The notes under the pieces were generated by a model, which saw only the letters and a program-made list of their open reading frames with translations, searched no databases and was not told where the DNA came from. A stretch of 64,000 nt of DNA from Paraburkholderia sp. HP33-1. Lineage in GTDB: Bacteria > Pseudomonadota > Gammaproteobacteria > Burkholderiales > Burkholderiaceae. The DNA lies in assembly GCF_021390595.1 (NCBI RefSeq), contig NZ_JAJEJR010000003.1, positions 682,001 through 746,000 of the forward strand. The letters run 5' to 3'. Within the stretch, counting starts at the first letter, position 1; every line of letters starts with the position of its first letter. This document shows, one piece after another, positions 35,933-44,478 of this stretch. Position numbers and translations under genes: made by a program.

Positions 35933-36358
35933 ATGGAAAATCTCGATATCAAAGGCCGTTGGCTAATCCAGGCCTGGGAACAGATTTTTGATGACGGTCG
36001 AGTCACCTACCCGATGGGTACGGAACTCGAAGGGTTCATGGAATACGGTCCGAATGGCATGTTCTGCGCCATCACCAAAAAAGATCGCGCCCAGTTCACG
36101 ACCGGCGGTCAGTGGAATGCATCGGACGCAGAGAAGGCCCAGGCATACAACACGTATTTGACCTACGCCGGCGATTGGAGCATCGAAGGAAACGTGGTAA
36201 CGCACGCGGTCAAGCACTGCCTGTTCCCGAACTGGGTAGGTGGCGAACAGAAGCGCTATGCAGAGCTGAACGGCGATCTGTTGTCGCTGACCACGCATAA
36301 GCTGGAAGCGGGTACGTCGGAAGCCCGGGTCGCTCGTCTCACATTCAAACGCGTTTAA
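35933..36358 (+). CDS. Lipocalin-like domain protein
   Basis: 141 residues from ATG 35933, no signal peptide. IKGRWLIQAWEQIFDDGRVTYPMGTELEGFMEYGPNGMFCAIT, then YNTYLTYAGDWSIEGNVVTHAVKHCLFPNWVGGEQKRYAELNGDLLSLTT, match the Lipocalin_5-type small beta-barrel. Such proteins are sometimes encoded in catabolic clusters without assigned reactions. It sits between the DmpD-like hydrolase and MhpB, so binding or isomerising a ring-cleavage intermediate is possible but unproven. Confidence 0.65.
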   Translation: MENLDIKGRWLIQAWEQIFDDGRVTYPMGTELEGFMEYGPNGMFCAITKKDRAQFTTGGQWNASDAEKAQAYNTYLTYAGDWSIEGNVVTHAVKHCLFPNWVGGEQKRYAELNGDLLSLTTHKLEAGTSEARVARLTFKRV

Positions 36359-36367
36359 GGCCTGTGC

Positions 36368-37312
36368 ATGTCAGTTATTCTTGAATGCCTTTCCCATACG
36401 CCGCTGCACGGGTATTTCGATCCGAAGCCAGAAGTCGTTGCAGATGTGGCCAAAATGAGTGCCGCTGCACGGGAACGCGTTCGCCAGTTCGATCCTGAAC
36501 TCGTGGTCGTGTTCGCTCCCGATCATTACAACGGCTTCTTCTATGAATTGATGCCCAGCTTCTGTGTCGGGGCCAAAGCCCATGCTATTGGCGACTATAA
36601 GAGCCTGGCCGGGGATCTGCCGGTTCCGGCCGAAGATGCCAGGGCGATGGTCGAGTACTTGCTGAATCGCGACATCGATATGGCGATTTCGTATCGCATG
36701 TCCGTGGACCACGGTGCGGCACAAGCTCTTGAAGAAGTGACGGGCGGCCTCGACAACTACCCGGTCATTCCTGTTTTCATCAATTCGGTTGCGCCTCCGA
36801 TGGCGCCGCTTCGTCGCTCGCGCATGATGGGCCAGGTTATTGGCGAGTACCTGAAATCGACGGGCAAGCGTGTGTTGATTCTCGGGTCAGGCGGAATCTC
36901 CCATGAGCCGCCGATTCCTGAGCTGAAGAATGCTACGCACGAGATCTCGGAGCGTCTGATCCACACGGGGCGCAATCTCAGCCAGGAAGCTCGGAATGCG
37001 CGTCAGGAACGCGTTATCAATGCGGCCAGGGCGTTCACAGCAGGTGAGGCGCCGGGCATGCGTGCGCTTAACCCTGAATGGGATATGGCATTCCTGAAGA
37101 TGATGCAAAGCGATTTGCTTGCCGTGGATCGCCTGAGCAATGAGGACGTTTCGCGTGACGCGGGCAAGAGCGCGCACGAGATCCGGGCGTGGGTCGCAGC
37201 GTTTGCTGCACTTTCCGCGTTTGGAGAGTACGAGGCTGAAATCGATTTCTATCAGGCCATCCCTGAATGGATCGCCGGGTTTGCCTACATGCATGCGGCA
37301 CCCAAGGTGTAA
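36368..37312 (+). CDS. mhpB: 2,3-dihydroxyphenylpropionate 1,2-dioxygenase (class III extradiol)
   Basis: 314 residues aligning along their length with Escherichia coli MhpB. Diagnostic stretches are LECLSHTPLHGYFDP, ELVVVFAPDHYNGFFYELMP, SYRMSVDHGAAQ, LGSGGISHEPPIPEL and IPEWIAGFAYM. The conserved catalytic histidines (DHGAAQ and SHEPP) are kept. It opens the ring of 2,3-dihydroxyphenylpropionate or its cinnamate analogue. This anchors the island's lower pathway to a phenylpropanoid-type catechol. Confidence 0.93.
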   Translation: MSVILECLSHTPLHGYFDPKPEVVADVAKMSAAARERVRQFDPELVVVFAPDHYNGFFYELMPSFCVGAKAHAIGDYKSLAGDLPVPAEDARAMVEYLLNRDIDMAISYRMSVDHGAAQALEEVTGGLDNYPVIPVFINSVAPPMAPLRRSRMMGQVIGEYLKSTGKRVLILGSGGISHEPPIPELKNATHEISERLIHTGRNLSQEARNARQERVINAARAFTAGEAPGMRALNPEWDMAFLKMMQSDLLAVDRLSNEDVSRDAGKSAHEIRAWVAAFAALSAFGEYEAEIDFYQAIPEWIAGFAYMHAAPKV

Positions 37313-37323
37313 GGAGAAAATAG

Positions 37324-38127
37324 ATGAATAAGCAAGCTATCGCGGAACGACTGCGGATTGCAGAAACTACCCGCCAAACTATCGCTCCGATACGCGCGGG
37401 AGTTACGGTCCCTGCGGTTCATCCGGAAATCGCGCTTGACGATATGGCAACGGCCTATGCGGTGCAGCAGATCAATGTTGAGGCGCGTGTCGCTCGCGGC
37501 GAACGCATTGTTGGCCGGAAGATTGGTCTGACCTCGCTGGCGGTACAGAAACAGTTGGGCGTCGATCAACCGGACTTCGGCGCACTGTTCGCGTCCATGG
37601 CGTACGGCGATAGTCAACCGATCTCGCTTTCGAAACTGATCCAGCCGAAAGTGGAGGCCGAAATCGCATTGGTGCTGAATCGCGATCTGACGCACGAGCG
37701 TCATACGTTTGCCGATCTGATCGGTGCGACGGACTACGCGGTGGCCGCCATCGAAGTCGTGGACAGTCGAATCCGAAATTGGGACATCAAGTTCGTGGAT
37801 ACGGTTGCCGACAACGCATCGAGTGCCGCATTCGTTTTGGGTTCGCGTCCGGTTGCACTCTCGCAACTCGATCTCACAGAGTGCGCGATGAGGCTCGAAT
37901 CAGATGGGGAAGTGCTCTCCATAGGCAACGGCGCCGCGTGTCTGGGTAATCCGTTGAATGCCGCGGTATGGCTCGCAGATCGTATGGCTGCGCTGGGTGC
38001 GCCGCTGCGTGCAGGGGACGTGGTTCTTACCGGTGCGCTCGGACCCATGGTTGCAGTGACCAGGCCCGGCACCTACACGGCGGTAATCGAAGGGCTGGGG
38101 TCGGTCCGTGCAACATTCATCGAGTAA
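37324..38127 (+). CDS. mhpD: 2-keto-4-pentenoate hydratase
   Basis: 267 residues, AAGGAG upstream of ATG. The MhpD/XylJ signatures [51 protein letters not shown] and [13 protein letters not shown] are present. It hydrates 2-hydroxypenta-2,4-dienoate to 4-hydroxy-2-oxovalerate. It serves both hydrolases in the island. Confidence 0.93.
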   Translation: MNKQAIAERLRIAETTRQTIAPIRAGVTVPAVHPEIALDDMATAYAVQQINVEARVARGERIVGRKIGLTSLAVQKQLGVDQPDFGALFASMAYGDSQPISLSKLIQPKVEAEIALVLNRDLTHERHTFADLIGATDYAVAAIEVVDSRIRNWDIKFVDTVADNASSAAFVLGSRPVALSQLDLTECAMRLESDGEVLSIGNGAACLGNPLNAAVWLADRMAALGAPLRAGDVVLTGALGPMVAVTRPGTYTAVIEGLGSVRATFIE

Positions 38128-38132
38128 CGAAT

Positions 38133-39062
38133 ATGGCAAAGAAACGCAAAGTAGCAATCATCGGGTCGGGTAACATCGGTACCGATCTGATGATCAAGAT
38201 CATGCGCAACAGCCAGGTTCTGGAAATGGGCGCAATGGTCGGTATAGATCCGAAATCGGATGGTCTGGCTCGCGCGGCTCGCCTCGGTGTTGCGGTCACC
38301 CATGAGGGCGTTGAAGGCCTGACCCGTTTGCCTGTGTTCAAGGACATCGATTTCGTGTTCGATGCCACGTCGGCTGGCGCTCACGTGAAGAACGACGCAT
38401 TCCTTCGCACGCTGAAGCCCGGCATCCGCATGATCGATCTGACACCCGCTGCAATCGGACCGTACTGCATTCCTGTCGTGAACGGTGAAGCGAATGCTGA
38501 TGCACTAAACGTCAACATGGTGACGTGCGGTGGTCAGGCTACTATTCCGATGGTTGCGGCGGTCTCGCGCGTGGCCAAGGTCCACTACGGCGAAATCATC
38601 GCCTCGATCTCCAGCAAGTCGGCAGGTCCCGGTACCCGAGCCAACATTGACGAGTTCACGGAAACCACCTCGAAGGCAATCGAAGCCGTGGGCGGTGCAT
38701 CGAAGGGCAAGGCCATCATTATTCTGAATCCGGCTGAGCCTCCGGTCATCATGCGTGACACGGTTTATACCCTGTCGGAACTCGCAGATCGCGATGCAGT
38801 TGAGGCCTCGATCGAAGAGATGGCCAAGGCCGTGAACGCCTACGTTCCGGGCTATCGTCTGAAGCAGAAGGTGCAGTTCGATGAAGTTCAGAACCTGAAC
38901 ATCCCCGGACTCGGCAAGTTGAGCGGTCTGAAGACCTCGATCTTCCTCGAAGTGGAAGGGGCCGCACACTACCTGCCCGCTTATGCAGGCAACCTCGACA
39001 TCATGACCAGCGCCGGTATGCGTACCGCCGAGCGCATGGCTCAATCCATGATCGGCGCATAA
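38133..39062 (+). CDS. mhpF: Acylating acetaldehyde dehydrogenase
   Basis: 309 residues from ATG 38133; the long upstream extension overlaps mhpD and is rejected. The NAD-binding [17 protein letters not shown] begins at residue 7. The catalytic Cys lies in [14 protein letters not shown], and [35 protein letters not shown] matches MhpF/DmpF. It converts acetaldehyde to acetyl-CoA, receiving it through the aldolase channel. Confidence 0.93.
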   Translation: MAKKRKVAIIGSGNIGTDLMIKIMRNSQVLEMGAMVGIDPKSDGLARAARLGVAVTHEGVEGLTRLPVFKDIDFVFDATSAGAHVKNDAFLRTLKPGIRMIDLTPAAIGPYCIPVVNGEANADALNVNMVTCGGQATIPMVAAVSRVAKVHYGEIIASISSKSAGPGTRANIDEFTETTSKAIEAVGGASKGKAIIILNPAEPPVIMRDTVYTLSELADRDAVEASIEEMAKAVNAYVPGYRLKQKVQFDEVQNLNIPGLGKLSGLKTSIFLEVEGAAHYLPAYAGNLDIMTSAGMRTAERMAQSMIGA

Positions 39063-39073
39063 GGGGACTGCAA

Positions 39074-40093
39074 ATGACTCAGGCCAAGAAACTCTACATC
39101 TCGGACGTTACGCTGCGCGATGGTTCGCACGCGATTCGCCATCAGTATTCGATCCAGAACGTGCAGGACATCGCACGCGCACTGGATAAGGCGAAAGTCG
39201 ATTCTATCGAAGTAGCACACGGTGACGGCCTGCAAGGTTCGAGCTTCAACTACGGCTTTGGCGCACACTCGGACCTGGAGTGGATCGAGGCAGTTGCTGA
39301 CGTGGTGACGCATTCGAAGATCGCGACCTTGCTGCTGCCCGGCATCGGTACCATTCACGATCTGAAGGCCGCCTACAACGCGGGTGCGCGCGTGGTTCGT
39401 GTTGCTACCCACTGCACGGAAGCCGACGTTTCGAAGCAGCACATCGAATACGCTCGTGAACTCGGCATGGATACCGTGGGCTTTTTGATGATGAGCCATA
39501 TGACCACGCCGGAAGCACTGGCTGGGCAGGCGAAGCTCATGGAAAGCTACGGCGCCACCACGATCTACGTCGTGGACTCTGGCGGTGCACTGTCGATGCA
39601 AGACGTCCGTGACCGTTTCCGTGCCGTGAAGGCGGTCCTCGATCCCGCAACGCAGACGGGTATGCATGCCCACCACAACCTGTCGCTGGGTGTCGCAAAC
39701 TCCATCGTTGCAGTGGAAGAAGGCTGCGACCGTATCGACGCATCACTCGCCGGTATGGGCGCCGGGGCCGGCAATGCACCGTTGGAGGTATTCATCGCCG
39801 CAGCAGAACGCATGGGCTGGAATCACGGTACGGATCTGATGACATTGATGGATGCGGCTGATGACATCGTGCGCCCACTCCAGGATCGTCCGGTTCGCGT
39901 GGACCGTGAAACGCTGGCCCTGGGCTACGCAGGCGTGTATTCGTCGTTCCTGCGTCACTCAGAAGTCGCGGCGAAGAAGTATGGCCTGAACACCGTGGAC
40001 ATTCTGGTCGAACTGGGCAGGCGCCGTATGGTCGGTGGCCAGGAAGACATGATCGTTGACGTGGCTTTGGATCTGCTCAAAGCAAAAAAATAA
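39074..40093 (+). CDS. mhpE: 4-hydroxy-2-oxovalerate aldolase
   Basis: 339 residues. The HMGL-like barrel starts [19 protein letters not shown] (Arg-Asp catalytic pair). [20 protein letters not shown] holds the metal-binding HxH, and [11 protein letters not shown] and [25 protein letters not shown] complete the MhpE/DmpG pattern. It splits 4-hydroxy-2-oxovalerate to pyruvate and acetaldehyde and should form a complex with MhpF. It closes the lower pathway before the porin gene. Confidence 0.93.
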   Translation: MTQAKKLYISDVTLRDGSHAIRHQYSIQNVQDIARALDKAKVDSIEVAHGDGLQGSSFNYGFGAHSDLEWIEAVADVVTHSKIATLLLPGIGTIHDLKAAYNAGARVVRVATHCTEADVSKQHIEYARELGMDTVGFLMMSHMTTPEALAGQAKLMESYGATTIYVVDSGGALSMQDVRDRFRAVKAVLDPATQTGMHAHHNLSLGVANSIVAVEEGCDRIDASLAGMGAGAGNAPLEVFIAAAERMGWNHGTDLMTLMDAADDIVRPLQDRPVRVDRETLALGYAGVYSSFLRHSEVAAKKYGLNTVDILVELGRRRMVGGQEDMIVDVALDLLKAKK

Positions 40094-40126
40094 GATTAGT
40101 GGCGGTTAGCCGTCACTCACGGAGGC

Positions 40127-40151
40127 GACTCCCTCCATTGCAGAGGGAGTC
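40127..40151 (+). promoter_or_regulatory. Hairpin between aldolase and porin genes
   Basis: GACTCCCTC and GAGGGAGTC form a perfect 9-bp stem with a 7-base loop. It is not followed by a T-run (ATATATCGCG follows), so it may be a processing or attenuation element rather than a simple terminator. Confidence 0.5.
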
Positions 40152-40234
40152 ATATATCGCGGTCCCCAAGGACATAGCGAAAAACACAGTGCCCATAGAG
40201 TAGGTGGGTGCTGACAGGTGAGGAGAAGTCGGGA

Positions 40235-41308
40235 GTGAAGATCAAACAATGTGCACTGCTAATCGGTGCGATGGTGGCAGCCAACGCCAACGCACAATCC
40301 GTTCAGCTCTATGGTCTTATAGACTCGGGTGTGATGTACACGTCGAATGTCGGTGGCAAGAAACTGGTGTCCATCGACCCGGATAGTCAAGCACCTGATC
40401 TGTTCGGTTTGGTAGGCAGTGAAGATCTTGGTGGTGGCACCAAGGCGATCTTCAAGCTGGAAGGCCAGTTCAACATGAACAACGGCGCCATGATCAACGG
40501 TCTGTTCGGCCATACGGCATACGTTGGTGTTAAGGACGAAAAGTGGGGTACGCTGACGGCTGGCAATCAAATCGACTTTATGTTCGATTCACTGGTTGAA
40601 GATCGCTGGGGGCCCGCATTCCCCATTGTCAACGCAATGAACCTGCGCCAAAGTTCGTTCCAGGGCCTCAATAGCCCGCGCGGCGGTCCCGGCAACGGCT
40701 CGTTCGACTTCGACCGTCTCCTGGGTTCGGCAATCCCGAACTCCATCAAGTACACGAGCCAGACGTACAACGGCTTGTCCTTCGGTGGTCTGTACAGCTT
40801 CGGCGGCGTCGCAGGTAACGTCGGTACGAACTCGGCACAGAGCTTCGGCGTCAACTACCGTAATGGTGGCTTCTCGCTGAATGGCGCATACACGTATATC
40901 AAGTATCCGTCGCTGAACAACGGTAACGACGGTATTCGCAACTTCGGCGTTGGCGCTTCGTACATGTTGGGCGCTGCTGAATTCGCTGCGCTGTATACGA
41001 ATACGGCGAACACGCAAAATAGCGCACGCATCGGTGTCTACGAAGCTGATGTGACGTATGCACTTTCCACTCCGCTGCACGCGCACCTCTCATATCAGTA
41101 CCAGAAGGGCAACGACGTGCTGAACGAGCAGCACGTGAATCAGGAAACGCTTTCGCTGATCTATCTTCTGTCGAAGCGCACGAGCGTGTATTCCACGCTG
41201 GCGTTCCAACAATCGTCGGGTGGCCCGGCGTGGATCCTCATGGCTGCGGGTCCTGCTTCGGGTGGGCGTCAAACTGCATTCAGCCTCGGTCTGATTCATT
41301 CGTTCTGA
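40235..41308 (+). CDS. Burkholderia-type general porin (OmpC family)
   Basis: 357 residues from GTG 40235, chosen because AGGAG lies nine bases upstream and it gives the signal peptide MKIKQCALLIGAMVAANANAQS. SVQLYGLIDSGVMYTSNVGG, LFGLVGSEDLGGGTKAIFKLEGQF and the final strand TAFSLGLIHSF are standard for 16-stranded Burkholderiales porins. Embedded in the island, it probably admits the aromatic substrate. It is flanked by RNA hairpins on both sides, so it may be separately dosed. Confidence 0.9.
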   Translation: MKIKQCALLIGAMVAANANAQSVQLYGLIDSGVMYTSNVGGKKLVSIDPDSQAPDLFGLVGSEDLGGGTKAIFKLEGQFNMNNGAMINGLFGHTAYVGVKDEKWGTLTAGNQIDFMFDSLVEDRWGPAFPIVNAMNLRQSSFQGLNSPRGGPGNGSFDFDRLLGSAIPNSIKYTSQTYNGLSFGGLYSFGGVAGNVGTNSAQSFGVNYRNGGFSLNGAYTYIKYPSLNNGNDGIRNFGVGASYMLGAAEFAALYTNTANTQNSARIGVYEADVTYALSTPLHAHLSYQYQKGNDVLNEQHVNQETLSLIYLLSKRTSVYSTLAFQQSSGGPAWILMAAGPASGGRQTAFSLGLIHSF

Positions 41309-41331
41309 TCTGGAGCGGACACGTAGTGACG

Positions 41332-41363
41332 GTTCCTGGCGCACCGTGCGTCAGGAACATTTT
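41332..41363 (+). terminator. Intra-operon terminator after the porin
   Basis: GTTCCTG (41332-41338) pairs with CAGGAAC (41352-41358). Inside it CGCAC/GTGCG can extend the stem, and ATTTT follows at once. The ribosome-binding site of the next gene begins right after. This could end the porin transcript or attenuate read-through into the downstream genes. Confidence 0.65.
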
Positions 41364-41377
41364 AAGGAGACGTACGA

Positions 41378-42511
41378 ATGAGCAACGAAGGCCGATACAT
41401 GCGCGCGGCGCGCCTGCACGACAACACGTCGGGCAAGTTCAGCGTTGATACGATTCCGTATCCGACGCTCAAGCGCCCGACCGACGTCGTGATCAAGCTC
41501 AAAGCTTCTGGCATCGTTCCCAATCTGGGCAATGTGATCACCAACTACCGCTCGGAAAAGCCGTATCTGGCGCATGCGGCACTGCCCGCCATCTACGGTC
41601 TGGACGCAGCAGGTGTAGTGGCTGAGGTCGGTCCCGCAGTGACAGGCATCAAGGTCGGCGACCGCGTGTACATTAATCCGGGCCGTTCGTGCGGCTCGTG
41701 CCACGCCTGCCGCGTGGGCGAGCCCATCAACTGCGAAGCCTATGCATTCCAGGGCTACTTCGGCTTCGGACCGAAGTCGCAGTTCCTGTATGAAGAATAC
41801 CCGTACGGGGGCCTCAGCGAATACGCAACGGCGCCCGCAGACGGTCTGGTGAAGCTCGGTGACAAGGTTTCGTTCGAAGTCGGCGCGCGTATGGGCTATC
41901 TGGGCACGGCCTATTCGGGTCTGCGCAAGGCACAAGTCGCGGCCGGTAAGTCGGTGATGATCATCGGCGGCACGGGTACGCTGGGCCTGTGCGCCACGCT
42001 GATCGCACGTGCAATGGGCGCAACGAAGATCCTGGTCGTGGCTCGCAACGAAGAAACGCTGGCCCAGGTCAAGGCAATCGATCCGGCTCGTATCCTGACG
42101 TACTCGGTCGCCAACGGTTCGTCGGGTATGGCTGCATGGGCCAAAGAGCAGACGGACGGTGTGGGTGTCGATTCGGTGGTGGACGCTATCGCTCCGGGCC
42201 CGAACATGCAAGTCACCAAAGACGCATTCGGTGCTCTGCGTCGCGGCGGCAAGCTCGTGGAAATCGGTGCCCAGATCAACGAAGTGCCGGTAAACATGCA
42301 CGAAATGATGTGCTCGGCGCTGTCGGTGATCGGCTCGCTCTGGTTCACGGTTGGCGAAGGCCAGGATCTGGTTGCGATGATCGAAGCAGGTACGCTCGAT
42401 GTGTCGTCGTTCAAGAACCACACCTACACGCTCGATCAAGCAAATGAAGCGCTGGAAGACGCAGCAAAGCGCGTCACGGGCTTCGTCAACGTCGTCGTTG
42501 TTCAAAACTAA
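41378..42511 (+). CDS. MDR-family dehydrogenase/reductase lacking catalytic zinc ligands
   Basis: 377 residues, AAGGAG upstream of ATG. The structural zinc lobe is intact (C105, C108, C111, C119 in CGSCHACRVGEPINC), and the Rossmann motif MIIGGTGTLGLCATLI is present. The usual catalytic-zinc residues are changed: Val47 where Cys is expected (ASGIVPNLG) and Leu75-Asp76 where His-Glu is expected (GLDAAG). It may act as a zinc-free enoyl or quinone-type reductase, which would suit reduction of a side-chain or coumarin double bond (inference). Otherwise alcohol-dehydrogenase-like in length. Confidence 0.78.
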   Translation: MSNEGRYMRAARLHDNTSGKFSVDTIPYPTLKRPTDVVIKLKASGIVPNLGNVITNYRSEKPYLAHAALPAIYGLDAAGVVAEVGPAVTGIKVGDRVYINPGRSCGSCHACRVGEPINCEAYAFQGYFGFGPKSQFLYEEYPYGGLSEYATAPADGLVKLGDKVSFEVGARMGYLGTAYSGLRKAQVAAGKSVMIIGGTGTLGLCATLIARAMGATKILVVARNEETLAQVKAIDPARILTYSVANGSSGMAAWAKEQTDGVGVDSVVDAIAPGPNMQVTKDAFGALRRGGKLVEIGAQINEVPVNMHEMMCSALSVIGSLWFTVGEGQDLVAMIEAGTLDVSSFKNHTYTLDQANEALEDAAKRVTGFVNVVVVQN

Positions 42512-42523
42512 GAGGTATACAAA

Positions 42524-43057
42524 ATGGTGCGTCGCGTTGTGACTGGCCAAATCAATGGCAAGTCCGTTGTCCTGAGCGATTCCGAAGAATCGGGCCATGC
42601 TTTCGCAGCCGTTCCCGGTTTCAAGACCACGCAGATTTGGGCAACGAGTCCCGAAACCGTGCTCCCGCATTCGGCAGGGGACCCCGTTGCCGCCGCAGCC
42701 ACGGTGATGCCGGCGCTGAATGGCACGCGTCTGATGACCGTGCAGTTCCCACCTGATGCCGTGACGGCTGATCCTGCGTTCGACGGCGCTGCCGCTGGCG
42801 CCGAGTATGCGGCCATCCTGCCGGGTCTGGCCGAATGCTTTGAACCCGATGGCTCGGGCTTTCATATCACCGACTCGGTTGACTACGATATCGTCCTTAG
42901 CGGCGAACTCTGTCTGGAACTCGATGATGGAGAAACTCGTGTTCTGAAAACCGGCGATATCGTGGTTCAGAACGGTACGCGTCATGCATGGCGTAACAGG
43001 AGCAATGCACCTGCCGTGATGGCTTCGATTCTGATTGGAGCGCAACGGAAGGCCTAA
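42524..43057 (+). CDS. Cupin-domain protein
   Basis: 177 residues. The C-terminal half has HITDSVDYDIVLSGELCLELDDGETRVLKTGDIVVQNGTRHAWRNRS, a single cupin barrel with motif 2 His (TRHAW). Motif 1 His residues are partly lost (DSVDYD), so metal binding is uncertain. It lies 12 bases after the MDR gene. Small cupins of this type accompany aromatic pathways as isomerases, decarboxylases or ligand-binding accessories. Not assignable further. Confidence 0.75.
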   Translation: MVRRVVTGQINGKSVVLSDSEESGHAFAAVPGFKTTQIWATSPETVLPHSAGDPVAAAATVMPALNGTRLMTVQFPPDAVTADPAFDGAAAGAEYAAILPGLAECFEPDGSGFHITDSVDYDIVLSGELCLELDDGETRVLKTGDIVVQNGTRHAWRNRSNAPAVMASILIGAQRKA

Positions 43058-43083
43058 CCAGGAACCGAAGTGAGGAATTGAAA

Positions 43084-43629
43084 ATGAACGCTCAACAGAC
43101 TAATCACAATGACCATCATGCACACCATGCACAGCGAACGACCAAACACGTCGAAAAGCTGGAATGGAGCGATGCTCTGCTACTCGGGCACGGTCCTATG
43201 GATGATGAACATCGTGAGTTCGTTCAGGTTGTCACTGCATTGCGCAATAGTACGGCGCACACCGCTTTGGCTGCTCTCGATGCAGTGGAAAAGCATTTGA
43301 TTTCTCACTTCGATCTTGAACACGCGTGGATGGACAAAACGGGTTTTCCTGAAGTCTATTCCAAGTGCCATCGAGATCAGCACGACGAAGTTCTTGGTTC
43401 GGTATTTCAGGTGCATCAGCTGGCGGCTATCGGTCAGATTGGGCTGGGCGCCGTGCATAGACTTGCACAATCGCTGATGGACTGGTTTCCGGGCCACGCG
43501 GACTATATGGACTCGTCCTTGTCCGCGTGGATCAACGGTAAAACGCATGGCGGTCAAGCTGTGGTATTGCGGCGCAATCTGATGCACGAGGATCGGGTGC
43601 CTGTCGAATCACAGGCAGAGGCCGCATAA
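43084..43629 (+). CDS. Bacteriohemerythrin
   Basis: 181 residues from ATG 43084 (GAGG upstream; a TTG six bases earlier is less likely). Diiron ligands are in place: H43 (DDEHREF), H71/H75/E79 (HLISHFDLEHAW), H96/H100 (HRDQH), H138 and D143 (HADYMD). A His-rich N-terminus (NHNDHHAHHA) precedes the domain. Hemerythrins bind O2 or sense it, and here it may supply or report oxygen for the oxygenases (inference). Confidence 0.87.
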   Translation: MNAQQTNHNDHHAHHAQRTTKHVEKLEWSDALLLGHGPMDDEHREFVQVVTALRNSTAHTALAALDAVEKHLISHFDLEHAWMDKTGFPEVYSKCHRDQHDEVLGSVFQVHQLAAIGQIGLGAVHRLAQSLMDWFPGHADYMDSSLSAWINGKTHGGQAVVLRRNLMHEDRVPVESQAEAA

Positions 43630-43656
43630 CTACCCGTGACAAAAAAGGAGAAAAAG

Positions 43657-44400
43657 ATGCTGATGAAAGGGAAGGTTGGTCTGGTGACCGGTGGCGGTTC
43701 TGGAATGGGTAGGGCCGCTGCACTGGAACTCGCCAAGGAAGGGGCCACGGTTGTTCTGGCCGGTCGTGACGAAGACAAGCTGGTTTCGGTCCAAAAAGAA
43801 ATCGAAACCCTGGGTGGCGAGGCGACAATCTTCCAGGCCGACGTTTCGAAGCGAGAAGACAATAATGCGCTTGTTGAATTCGTGGAAAAAACGTTCGGTC
43901 GTCTCGATTTCGCATTCAACAACGCAGGCGGGCACGGGGATTTCAAACCCATTCACGAAACGCCAATCGATGAAGCGGAATGGGTGATCGATCTGAATTT
44001 CAAGGGCGTGTATTACGGCGTCAAGTATCAGGTTGAAGCCATGCTGCGCTCGGGCGGGGGCTCCATCGTCAATAACGCCTCGATCTTTGGATTGCGCGGT
44101 ATGGATGGCATTGCTCACTACGTGGCGGCCAAACACGCGGTGGTGGGGCTGACCCGTGCAGTCGCCAAGGAATACGCGGGCCACAAGATTCGCGTGAATG
44201 CCGTGTGTCCGGGAGCCACCGAGACGCCGAATTACATGCGCAGCACTGGCGGCGATGTCCATCTGTTGGATGGAATGATTCCGATGCGCCGAATCGGCCA
44301 GCCCGACGAGGTCGCTAGTGCTGTGATATGGCTACTGTCGGATCAATCTCGATACGTGACGGGAACGACCCTGAGCGTTGACGGTGGCATGACGATCTGA
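43657..44400 (+). CDS. Short-chain dehydrogenase/reductase
   Basis: 247 residues from ATG 43657 (AAGGAG six bases upstream). TGGGSGMGRAAALELA is the NAD(P) motif, NNAGG the structural motif, and Ser of NASIFGL with YVAAKHAVVG gives the Ser-Tyr-Lys catalysis. The terminal SVDGGMTI is standard. Candidate for cis-dihydrodiol or alcohol dehydrogenation in the island's upper pathway. Substrate not evident. Confidence 0.88.
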   Translation: MLMKGKVGLVTGGGSGMGRAAALELAKEGATVVLAGRDEDKLVSVQKEIETLGGEATIFQADVSKREDNNALVEFVEKTFGRLDFAFNNAGGHGDFKPIHETPIDEAEWVIDLNFKGVYYGVKYQVEAMLRSGGGSIVNNASIFGLRGMDGIAHYVAAKHAVVGLTRAVAKEYAGHKIRVNAVCPGATETPNYMRSTGGDVHLLDGMIPMRRIGQPDEVASAVIWLLSDQSRYVTGTTLSVDGGMTI

Positions 44401-44478
44401 CGTTGCAGGACCGGGTTTTGCGGAGCTGGGGCGGCGAAAATACGCTTGTGTATATCGTATCAATCGGGGAATTGAACT

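Noticed and set aside
37968..38132. A longer start for the acetaldehyde dehydrogenase
   Set aside because: The added residues overlap mhpD and are unrelated; the Rossmann motif begins seven residues after ATG 38133.
41351..43045. A 564-residue reverse-strand frame opposite the MDR and cupin genes
   Set aside because: Antisense shadow of two well-supported forward genes.
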